From assembly GCA_001689535.1 (NCBI GenBank), contig LUJP01000009.1, positions 296 to 9,926 on the forward strand: a stretch of DNA of 9,631 nucleotides. The letters run 5' to 3'. The position numbers were made by a program, and so were the translations under genes. Positions within the stretch are counted from its first letter, which is position 1, and the number at the start of each line of letters is the position of its first letter. The notes beneath the pieces are model-generated. The model saw only the letters and a list, made by a program, of their open reading frames with translations. It ran no database searches and had not been told where the DNA came from. Below, one piece after another: positions 1-6,171 of the stretch. Source of the DNA: Bacteroidales bacterium M5. GTDB lineage: Bacteria; Bacteroidota; Bacteroidia; Bacteroidales; Muribaculaceae.

Positions 1-66
1 AAGAGCGTAGTTATTTTCGCCATTTAGAAAAGTTGATGTCGGAGATTTAAGAGCACCATCCATCAT
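1..66 (-). CDS. possible N-terminal fragment of a leftward gene (cut by window edge)
   Basis: On the minus strand a tandem ATG-ATG (66-61) opens a frame that stays open for all 22 codons to the left edge. It reads MMDGALKSPTSTFLNGENNY followed by A-L. The frame is closed upstream by a stop at 79-81, so a start at 66 or 63 is forced. A leftward -7 box lies about 140 bases upstream (204-211), which fits a transcribed gene with a long leader. Twenty-two open codons can easily arise by chance, and I do not recognise the peptide. Treat this as a candidate only. Confidence 0.3.
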   Translation of the reverse strand, partial: MMDGALKSPTSTFLNGENNYAL

Positions 67-203
67 GGCTCTGCATGCTTACTTACCCATTCTTCACGCT
101 GTCAAAACCGGTCAACCCCTTTTGTAAAGCTGACGGGCCATGAGCCGAAGCCATGACGGTAAGCTGTCGGGATTCCTGCCGCTGCATTTTATCCCATTTT
201 CTA

Positions 204-211
204 CAAAGTTA
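204..211 (-). promoter_or_regulatory. leftward Bacteroidetes -7 box (TAACTTTG)
   Basis: Read on the minus strand, the sequence is TAACTTTG, an exact match to the Bacteroidetes sigma-ABfr -7 consensus TAnnTTTG. No TTTG is found at the expected -33 position 19-21 bases upstream, so the call rests on one element. If used, transcription would start near 197 and run left through a ~130-base leader toward the partial frame at 66-1. Confidence 0.4.
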
Positions 212-356
212 CGCTTTTCTTCGGAATTTGTTCGCATGTAGCTGATAATTTAACTGTTTTAACATTTTCTTGTGCTAACTTTTATTTATCAGAGCTAACC
301 AATTATAAATATACCTCTTTTTTGCAATCCGGAGGGGATAAATCTCCGATTTTTAT

Positions 357-364
357 TAATTTTG
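357..364 (+). promoter_or_regulatory. rightward Bacteroidetes -7 box (TAATTTTG) for the antiporter gene
   Basis: TAATTTTG followed by TAC matches the consensus TAnnTTTG exactly and sits in an AT-rich stretch. There is no clear TTTG -33 element 19-21 bases upstream. The predicted start of transcription near 371 gives a leader of about 80 bases to the ATG at 450, or about 25 bases to the alternative GTG at 396. A short inverted repeat, CGGAG (330-334) and CTCCG (344-348), lies just upstream and could be an operator, but this is weak. Confidence 0.5.
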
Positions 365-449
365 TACTTCGGAAAGCGTAACGACCGGCCGGGAGGTGTC
401 CCTTCTTCCCCGATCCATCGCTCAGAATACAATTAACCGAACTCAAAGA

Positions 450-1943
450 ATGATTTTTAGCAATAGAATGTCGGGTGGATCCGGCGCCCGCGGTGCGCGT
501 CAGGCGATGCCTTCTCTTTTCGTGTCATTGATTCCGATTATAGTCCTGCTTGCGGCGCTTGTGCTCATAATTGCCGTAAAAGGAGCCGCTCTCGTGCAGG
601 ACTACAGTTATTATATTCTGCTGGCTGCCAGTGCAGGAGGCATATTGCTGGGAATGGCTTTCACATCGCGCACGCGCCGCTGTCTGCTTCCGGGCATAGC
701 CAAGAGCGCGCGTCAGATTCTCCCGGCAATTCCCATACTTCTGCTCATCGGCACTCTGTCAGCCACATGGATGTTTTCCGGCCTTGTGCCCACGCTTATC
801 GACTATGGCCTGCGTTTGCTCAGCCCGTCGCTGTTCCTCGTCACAGCCTGCCTTATCTGTGCTGTGGTGTCGGTGGTTACCGGAAGTTCCTGGACCACTA
901 TCGCCACTATCGGCGTAGCGCTTCTGGGTGTTGGCACCGTGATGGGTTATTCGCCGGGATGGGTGGCCGGAGCGATAATCTCAGGAGCCTATTTCGGCGA
1001 CAAGGTCTCGCCTTTGAGCGACACCACCATTCTTGCCTCAAGTTCATGTGGAGTGAATCTCTTCACCCATATCCGTTTTCTCATGCTCACATCAATGCCG
1101 GCCATGGCGGTGGCTCTTGTTGTGTATCTCGGGGTAGGGATGACCTCCGAGCTTACCGACGGTTCTCAGGCCCGGGCCATTTCCGAGGCTTTGCACCGCT
1201 CGTTTGTAATCACGCCTTGGGTTCTCCTCATTCCTCTGGTTACCGTTGTCATGATAGCCACCCGTCGCGGGACGGTGGCAACCCTTGCCGTAGGCACCAT
1301 TGCCGGTATGATAGGTATGTGGGTGCTCCAGCCCGGTGTCACGTCGGCCCTTGGTGCCGGCTCGTTCACCGACGATATTTTGCTCTCTGTCCGTCTTCTG
1401 CTCACCGACACCTCCATTCCCATGGGCGATCCCACTCTCGATTCCCTCACGACCACCGGCGGTGTGTCAGGCATGATGGGTACGGTCTATCTCGTGCTCA
1501 GCGCCATGCTGTTCGGCGGAGTGATGATGGGCACCGGAATGATGACGGTTATCACCCAGGCCATCACGGCGCGTTTTAGGCGTACTAACCGCCTCGTCAC
1601 CTCGACCGTGGCAAGCGGCCTGTTTCTCAACTCCTGTACCGGCGACCAGTATCTCTCCATTATCCTCGGAGGCAACGTTTTCAAAAAGGCTTACCGTAAG
1701 CGCAATGTAAAGCCACAGGTACTCAGTCGCACCCTTGAGGACTCAATTTCCGTCACTTCCGTTCTTATTCCATGGAACAGTTGCGGCGTCACGCAGTCTA
1801 CCGTGCTTGGCGTGGCCACGCTTATCTACCTTCCCTTCTGTATTTTCAATATAATGAGTCCGCTCATGAGCATCGCCATGGCCTGGATTGGCTGGAAGCT
1901 CCATCATACCGTCGAGGCCGTTCCGGCCGAGGCTGCGGCCTGA
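450..1943 (+). CDS. nhaC: NhaC-family Na+/H+ antiporter
   Basis: Inner-membrane secondary transporter of the NhaC family (ion transporter superfamily), expected to exchange Na+ for H+ and so support pH and sodium homeostasis. Some relatives carry organic substrates, so the ion specificity is inferred. With an ATG at 450 it has 497 residues, the usual family length, and many hydrophobic segments. Family hallmarks are TGSSWTT (about 144-150), GAYFGDKVSPLSDTT (about 179-193) and NSCTGDQY (about 394-401). The frame extends upstream to a GTG at 396, and another ATG lies at 468. No start has a good ribosome binding site. I prefer ATG over GTG, and both ATGs precede the first membrane helix (about residues 20-43). 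The gene stands alone on the plus strand and converges on the minus-strand genes after 48 bases. Confidence 0.9.
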   Translation: MIFSNRMSGGSGARGARQAMPSLFVSLIPIIVLLAALVLIIAVKGAALVQDYSYYILLAASAGGILLGMAFTSRTRRCLLPGIAKSARQILPAIPILLLIGTLSATWMFSGLVPTLIDYGLRLLSPSLFLVTACLICAVVSVVTGSSWTTIATIGVALLGVGTVMGYSPGWVAGAIISGAYFGDKVSPLSDTTILASSSCGVNLFTHIRFLMLTSMPAMAVALVVYLGVGMTSELTDGSQARAISEALHRSFVITPWVLLIPLVTVVMIATRRGTVATLAVGTIAGMIGMWVLQPGVTSALGAGSFTDDILLSVRLLLTDTSIPMGDPTLDSLTTTGGVSGMMGTVYLVLSAMLFGGVMMGTGMMTVITQAITARFRRTNRLVTSTVASGLFLNSCTGDQYLSIILGGNVFKKAYRKRNVKPQVLSRTLEDSISVTSVLIPWNSCGVTQSTVLGVATLIYLPFCIFNIMSPLMSIAMAWIGWKLHHTVEAVPAEAAA

Positions 1944-1991
1944 GAAGCGCAATCGGCCCGAAGATAATTGGCCGCAAGATGCACTCCGGCC

Positions 1992-2180
1992 TTACTTGCC
2001 GCGCATTTTCTCCCGGCGTTTCAGCACCAGATGAAGCGCCAGAATGCACACGAGAGTGGCACCGATTATCCCGAAATAATACAGATAATTGCCGGCCAGC
2101 AGTTCGCCGCGGCCTATATACGCCATTACGGCGAGATACACCAACAACAGCATGGGTATTATAGTAGAGCGGCGCTTCAT
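1992..2180 (-). CDS. small two-helix membrane protein, unknown function
   Basis: A 62-residue protein I cannot assign to a family. It has a basic N-terminus (MKRR), a first hydrophobic segment at about 6-22, a short polar turn with RGE (24-26), a second hydrophobic segment at about 33-53, and a basic tail (KRREKMRGK). By the positive-inside rule both ends face the cytoplasm, making a helical hairpin. Its ATG overlaps the TGA of the upstream exonuclease gene in an ATGA (2177-2180), so it is probably translated by coupling and is the last gene of the lgt cluster. The overlap and the clean membrane topology argue that it is real. No intrinsic terminator is evident downstream. Confidence 0.7.
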   Translation of the reverse strand: MKRRSTIIPMLLLVYLAVMAYIGRGELLAGNYLYYFGIIGATLVCILALHLVLKRREKMRGK

Positions 2181-2938
2181 TCTTTTTCTTTTTTCGAGGT
2201 TTTTGCTGTAGTTCTTTTCCGGCGCATCTTGGTCTTTTTCTCGGGTGCGGCGGCTTCCTTTTTCTCCGGCTTCGGCGCGGGAACTTCCGTTTTTTCTTCC
2301 TCAGTAATTTCTGGTTCAGGAATAACGATGTATTCCGACTTGAATGGATCAAACCGGCCTTCTGTTAGCTCGTCGTAAAGCTTCAGGCAGGCCCATGCGT
2401 CGATAGCGGCGTAAAGCTGCTGCGCGGGCGAGAGTTCGGTCGCCTCCCAGTTGCTCAGGCGCTGCGCCTTCGATATACGCTGGCCGAATACCACGGCGAA
2501 AATTTTCTGAAGGCTGCTGTCTGTTATGCCGTAATCCCTCACAAATGCCTGCAGGTCTATGAATCCCTGGGGCTCAAACTCGCTTATCTTGTGGAGCACG
2601 AAAAAGTCGTCCTTGAGCGAGAGACCTATTTTCCTCACATTTTCGTTCTCCATGAATTTCCGCAGCTCGTCGAAGAATCCCAGCCGATTGAGTCTGATGA
2701 GATAGCAGCGCTCGCGGGTGGAAATCTGAACCAGCGACACCGTATGAGTGCGACCTTTGGTAAACGTAGGCCGTGTTTCGGTGTCGAATCCCACAATCGC
2801 TTCCTTCTCGAGTGCTTCCAGAGCTGTCTGGGCATCCTCTATGGTGTCTACCACGGTAATCTCTCCGTGGTACTCCACAATAGGCAGTTGCGACAATGCT
2901 TCTTTGCTTATGGCTATTTGAGGATATTGCGGGTCCAT
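2177..2938 (-). CDS. DEDDy-type 3'-5' exonuclease domain protein (RNase D-like)
   Basis: A 253-residue protein with a single DnaQ-like 3'-5' exonuclease domain of the RNase D/WRN type. The acidic metal-binding residues are visible: FDTET (D52, E54; ExoI), the ExoII aspartate in KIGLSLKDD (D110 or D111), and the ExoIII pattern YAAID (Y176, D180), where Tyr-x3-Asp marks the DEDDy subclass. It lacks the HRDC domains of full-length RNase D. After about residue 205 the chain turns into a low-complexity tail rich in Pro, Glu and Lys that ends strongly basic (about 236-253), possibly a nucleic-acid contact. Whether the substrate is RNA or DNA cannot be read from the sequence. It lies 14 bases after bioD and overlaps the next small gene by ATGA. 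Confidence 0.85.
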   Translation of the reverse strand: MDPQYPQIAISKEALSQLPIVEYHGEITVVDTIEDAQTALEALEKEAIVGFDTETRPTFTKGRTHTVSLVQISTRERCYLIRLNRLGFFDELRKFMENENVRKIGLSLKDDFFVLHKISEFEPQGFIDLQAFVRDYGITDSSLQKIFAVVFGQRISKAQRLSNWEATELSPAQQLYAAIDAWACLKLYDELTEGRFDPFKSEYIVIPEPEITEEEKTEVPAPKPEKKEAAAPEKKTKMRRKRTTAKTSKKEKE

Positions 2939-2952
2939 GGCGATTCTGAATG

Positions 2953-3600
2953 TCAGATTTTTATTGTTGGAATGTCGATTATTGTCGTTCCGGGAAAGTA
3001 GCGGCTTACGTAGCGCTCTGTATAGGCGCGGGTGTCGTCGGCTATTGGCTTGCCGGCTGCCTCGTCGAAATAATGGTTATACAGCACAGCCTCAAGCTTT
3101 ATGCCCCGACTCTTTATAGCTTCGAGTGAGAGCACGGTATGATTTATCGAGCCGAGACGGGAATTTGTCACGAGCATCACGGGAAGCTTGCGGTCGGTCA
3201 CATAATCGATAGCGAAATAATCGTCGGTGATAGGCACCATCAGACCTCCGGCACCTTCTATCAGCACCCGATCGTAGCGCTCGGTCAGAATGGCCGTTGA
3301 TCGGTCTATTGCCGTCAGGTCTATCTCACGGCCGTCTATGCGGGCGGCAAGCTGTGCCGATGCGGGATAGCTCAGCACCACCGGCGCGGTGGTGTGGTCG
3401 GTATCCTCGGGGAGGGGGCCCGTACCTGTGATTTTTCGGTGCAGCTCTATGTCCTCGCTGAATGCGTCGCATCCCGTCTGGATGAATTTCTGTGTGGCCA
3501 CCGTCAGCCCCTGCGATGCAAGTTCGCGTGCCAGCCAGCCGGTGGCGTAGCTCTTGCCGGCGTCCGTGTCTATTCCTGTTATGAATGTTACCTGGCTCAT
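2953..3600 (-). CDS. bioD: ATP-dependent dethiobiotin synthetase BioD
   Basis: A 215-residue cytoplasmic enzyme, normal length for the family. It closes the ureido ring of dethiobiotin from 7,8-diaminopelargonic acid, CO2 and ATP, the penultimate step of biotin synthesis. The P-loop is GIDTDAGKS (9-17; the family usually has GTDTDVGKT). The substrate-binding lysine lies in QKFIQTG (K38). EGAGGLMVP (115-123) is the second conserved nucleotide/metal motif, and the N146 region (VTNSRLGSINH) is also typical. The start codon overlaps the lgt stop in an ATGA (3597-3600), and the exonuclease gene follows after 14 bases. No other biotin gene is in the window, so bioD is detached from any bioA/bioB/bioF cluster here. 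Confidence 0.93.
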   Translation of the reverse strand: MSQVTFITGIDTDAGKSYATGWLARELASQGLTVATQKFIQTGCDAFSEDIELHRKITGTGPLPEDTDHTTAPVVLSYPASAQLAARIDGREIDLTAIDRSTAILTERYDRVLIEGAGGLMVPITDDYFAIDYVTDRKLPVMLVTNSRLGSINHTVLSLEAIKSRGIKLEAVLYNHYFDEAAGKPIADDTRAYTERYVSRYFPGTTIIDIPTIKI

Positions 3601-4457
3601 TTCTTCTTTTTAGCCGGAGCCTCGTCGGCGAAATGGTTGGGGAAGGTGAGTTCCACCGGTTTATGTGTCATGGCGTAAATCACCAGGCCTATGCCGAGAA
3701 GAATGAACGGAATGCTCAGCAGCTGGCCCATGTTCAGGGTCATGTTCTCCTCGAATGCCACCTGGTTGTTCTTGACGAATTCTATGAGGAAGCGCGGCAG
3801 GAAAATGCCTATGAAGAACACACCGAATATCAGTCCGGGGCGCCGTTCGGCATTCTTTTTCCAGTACATCCACATCAGCAGCCCGAAGAGCGCGAGATAG
3901 CAGAGCGACTCGTATATCTGCGTCGGGTGACACGCCTGGCCTGCATAGAGAGTCTGCCACTCCTGGGAGCGCACAAACATCATGCCCCAGGGCAGGTCGG
4001 TGGGATGGCCGAAAATCTCCGAGTTCATCAGGTTGCCGAAGCGTATCATAGCGCCTACAAGCGCTATCGGTATCACAAGGCGGTCAAACGCCCACAGCGG
4101 ATTGCGCTTTGTCGTGAACCATGAGAAGCAGAACACGCCTATCATCACGCCTATCGTGCCGCCGTGGCTGGCGAGGCCGCCGTGCCATATCTGGAGTATC
4201 TCCATGGGATTCTCGGAGTAATAATCCCATTCGTAGAACAACACGTGGCCCAGACGGGCGCCTATTACGGTGCCTGCCATGGTCCACAGCAGAAGTATGC
4301 CCAGCCATTTCTCGGGGGCACCTTCGTGGCGGTAGATCCGCGCCTCTATTTCGTATCCTATTAGGAAGCCGAGGGCGAACATCAGCCCGTACCATCTCAC
4401 CTGAATGAAGGAGTCGATGAGGAATGGATTGGCGTTCCAGACTATATGGTCAAGCAT
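3597..4457 (-). CDS. lgt: prolipoprotein diacylglyceryl transferase Lgt
   Basis: An integral inner-membrane enzyme of 286 residues that moves a diacylglyceryl group from phosphatidylglycerol to the lipobox cysteine of prolipoproteins, the first step of lipoprotein maturation. It has multiple hydrophobic segments and the family signature around HGGLASHGG (92-100). Other expected motifs are RFGNLMNSEIFG (139-150, with Arg139 and Asn142), HPTQIYES (177-184) and the late Arg/Glu pair in PRFLIEFVKNN (Arg222, Glu226). The C-terminus is short and lysine-rich. It is the first gene of the lgt-bioD-exonuclease-small protein cluster, downstream of a strong terminator. I found no clear promoter in the 28-30 bases between the terminator and its ATG, so its promoter is unknown. 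Confidence 0.95.
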   Translation of the reverse strand: MLDHIVWNANPFLIDSFIQVRWYGLMFALGFLIGYEIEARIYRHEGAPEKWLGILLLWTMAGTVIGARLGHVLFYEWDYYSENPMEILQIWHGGLASHGGTIGVMIGVFCFSWFTTKRNPLWAFDRLVIPIALVGAMIRFGNLMNSEIFGHPTDLPWGMMFVRSQEWQTLYAGQACHPTQIYESLCYLALFGLLMWMYWKKNAERRPGLIFGVFFIGIFLPRFLIEFVKNNQVAFEENMTLNMGQLLSIPFILLGIGLVIYAMTHKPVELTFPNHFADEAPAKKKK

Positions 4458-4484
4458 AATTCAAACAGTTTTCGGGGTACAGAT

Positions 4485-4520
4485 AAAAAATTTGCGCCCG
4501 GTTTTTCCGAGCGCAAATTT
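4485..4520 (-). terminator. intrinsic terminator after the sulfatase gene
   Basis: AAATTTGCGC (4488-4497) pairs perfectly with GCGCAAATTT (4511-4520) over 10 base pairs. Inside, a C-A mismatch is followed by a 3-bp CGG/CCG extension closed by a T5 loop. Read on the minus strand the stem runs into TTTTTT (4490-4485), a standard rho-independent terminator 36 bases after the sulfatase stop. It separates the pyrB-to-sulfatase unit from lgt. A T6 run at 4526-4531 on the other side means it could also act rightward, although no plus-strand gene is present there. Confidence 0.88.
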
Positions 4521-4556
4521 AGCTATTTTTTATGGCAATCCTATATGAATAGGCGC

Positions 4557-6170
4557 TTATTTCGCTTTGCAGTTCTTGCAGGGGGCGAGAGCGGGCGAGG
4601 CGTGTAGGGAGTCCAGCGCCGCCTTGTCGTTCTTTCTCACGGCCTGAATTATCTCATCCATGCGTTTCACCTTCTCGGGATGCTGCGTGGCCACGTTGTG
4701 GAGCTCGCCGGTGTCGGAGTCGGCGTAGAGTTGCGGACGGTCCAGGTAGCCGGTCTCTATTTTCGGTCCCCAGGGCACCATTGCCGGGCCTCCGTTAGGC
4801 TGGATATACTTCCAGTCGGGGGTGCGGAGCGAGAGCGTCTTGTTGGATGCCTGTTCCAGCACCCACGGACGCGGTTCGTCGCTCTGACCCAGAATCACCG
4901 GCAGGCGGTTGTAGCTGTCGGGCGCGGCGCCTGCGGGCATGCGTTCGCCCAGCAGCGCGGCCATGGAGGCCATCCAGTCTATCTGGGAGTTGAGCGCAGT
5001 GGAGGTCTTTCCTGCGGGAACCCCTCCCTTGGGCCAGCGCACAATCATCGGCACGCGTGTGCCCCCTTCGAATGCGCTGTATTTTCCGCCGCGCAGATGT
5101 CCTGTGGGGGAATGGCCGTTGAGCAGTTCCTCGGCGCGGTCGTCGTAGCCGTCATCCACCACGGGACCATTGTCGCTCGACAGTATCACCAGCGTGTTGT
5201 CGGCTATTCCGAGGCTGTCCAGAGTGTCGAGAATGCGACCCACGCTCCAGTCAAACTGCACTATGGCGTCGCCGCGCACTCCCATCGGGTTCTTGCCACG
5301 GAAGCGGTCGTGGGGGAAGCGGGGCACATGCACGTCGTTCGTGGCGAAATACATGAAGAAAGGCGCGTCGGCATTCTCCTTGATGAATTTCACGGCGTGG
5401 TCGGTGATGGAGTCGGCTATGTTCTCGTCTATCCAGAGAGCTTTGCCTCCGCCTTTCATGTAGCCTATGCGGCTTATGCCGTTCACTATCGACATATCGT
5501 GCCCGTGGCTCGGCCGCTGGTTGGTGAGCAGTTCGGGATTATCCTTTCCGGTGGGTTCGCCTTCGAAGTTATGCTCGTAGCTCACATACACGGGCGCCTC
5601 GGGATCGTAGTTGGCTATGCGGTTGTTTTCTATGAACACGCAGGGCACGCGGTCGGCCGTGGCGGCCATGATATATGAATAATCGAAGCCTATGTCGCCC
5701 AGGGCGCAGGGCAGGGGGGCGTTCCAGTCCTGTTTGCCGGTCTTGTCGCCTACGCCCAGATGCCATTTGCCGAAAGCCGAGGTGCGGTATCCAGCGTTGT
5801 GAAACAGGTCGGCCAGAGTGTACTTCTCGGGGCGGATTATCATGCCTGCGTCGCCGGGAGCCACGTCGGTGTCGGGATGGCGCCAGGCATATTCGCCCGT
5901 GAGCATCGAGTAGCGCGAGGGCGTGGAGGTGGCGGCGGTGGCGTGGGAGTTTGTGAACCGTGTGCCCTGTTGGGCGAGACGGTTCACATTCGGTGTGCTC
6001 ACGTTTTTTGCGCCGTAGCACTCCAGATCGCCGTAACCGAGGTCGTCGGCGAATATTATCACCACGTTCGGCCGTTCGCTCCGCGGGGCTTTTTCAGCAG
6101 TCTGCGAGGTCTGAGCGCCGCCCGAAGCTGTCACGGCTGCCATTGCGGCCGTCAGCAGTGGGGTCTTCAT
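4557..6170 (-). CDS. secreted S1-family (type I) sulfatase, serine type
   Basis: A 537-residue alkaline-phosphatase-superfamily sulfatase that hydrolyses sulfate esters. Conserved features are the metal-binding aspartates in FADDLGYGD (D42, D43), the maturation motif STPSR (82-86), GKWHLG (K135, H137), DVHVP (H281), SSDNGP (D333, N334) and LRGGKYSAFEGG (K363). The formylglycine residue would be made from Ser82, so an anaerobic radical-SAM maturase (anSME) is required elsewhere in the genome. The N-terminus MKTPLLTAAMAAVTASGGA resembles a Sec signal peptide without a lipobox Cys, suggesting a periplasmic enzyme. I chose the ATG at 6170: it gives a clean signal peptide and starts one base after the glyA stop (TGA-G-ATG), while the longer frame needs a TTG at 6182. 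The substrate (host glycan, mucin or other) cannot be told from the sequence. Confidence 0.92.
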   Translation of the reverse strand: MKTPLLTAAMAAVTASGGAQTSQTAEKAPRSERPNVVIIFADDLGYGDLECYGAKNVSTPNVNRLAQQGTRFTNSHATAATSTPSRYSMLTGEYAWRHPDTDVAPGDAGMIIRPEKYTLADLFHNAGYRTSAFGKWHLGVGDKTGKQDWNAPLPCALGDIGFDYSYIMAATADRVPCVFIENNRIANYDPEAPVYVSYEHNFEGEPTGKDNPELLTNQRPSHGHDMSIVNGISRIGYMKGGGKALWIDENIADSITDHAVKFIKENADAPFFMYFATNDVHVPRFPHDRFRGKNPMGVRGDAIVQFDWSVGRILDTLDSLGIADNTLVILSSDNGPVVDDGYDDRAEELLNGHSPTGHLRGGKYSAFEGGTRVPMIVRWPKGGVPAGKTSTALNSQIDWMASMAALLGERMPAGAAPDSYNRLPVILGQSDEPRPWVLEQASNKTLSLRTPDWKYIQPNGGPAMVPWGPKIETGYLDRPQLYADSDTGELHNVATQHPEKVKRMDEIIQAVRKNDKAALDSLHASPALAPCKNCKAK

Positions 6171-6171
6171 C

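Larger units (their letters stand above)
67..449. other. intergenic region between divergent transcription units
   Basis: About 380 bases with no convincing gene, AT-rich between roughly 230 and 365. It holds two outward -7 boxes, at 204-211 leftward and 357-364 rightward. The part that would form the leftward leader carries two short direct-repeat pairs: AAGCTGACGGG (127-137) with AAGCTGTCGGG (161-171), and GCCATGA at 137-143 and 150-156. I see no tRNA, and no riboswitch family I can name. A GTG-initiated extension of the antiporter frame (396-449) is possible but not preferred. Confidence 0.5.

Noticed and set aside
67..395. tRNA or other named structured RNA in the left intergenic region
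   Set aside because: No T-loop or anticodon-arm pattern and no recognised riboswitch core could be found on either strand by eye.
767..1579. 270-codon plus-strand frame inside the antiporter gene
   Set aside because: The translation is rich in His, Arg and Cys with no family motif, while the overlapping frame encodes conserved NhaC motifs.
1925..1940. GGCCG...CGGCC hairpin at the end of the antiporter gene
   Set aside because: The short stem lies within coding sequence and no T-run follows it.
1954..1974. CGGCC...GGCCG inverted repeat in the convergent gap as a terminator
   Set aside because: The stem is only 5 bp with an 11-base loop and has no T-run on either strand, so it is not a convincing intrinsic terminator.
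4458..4484. Promoter for lgt just upstream of its ATG
   Set aside because: The best candidates (TATCTGTA, ACTGTTTG on the minus strand) each miss key consensus bases and have no TTTG at -33; the second would leave almost no leader.
4680..5678. 332-codon plus-strand open frame opposite the sulfatase gene
   Set aside because: It is fully antisense to a gene with clear catalytic motifs. Its translation shows no recognisable domain, and long shadow frames are common in GC-rich coding DNA.
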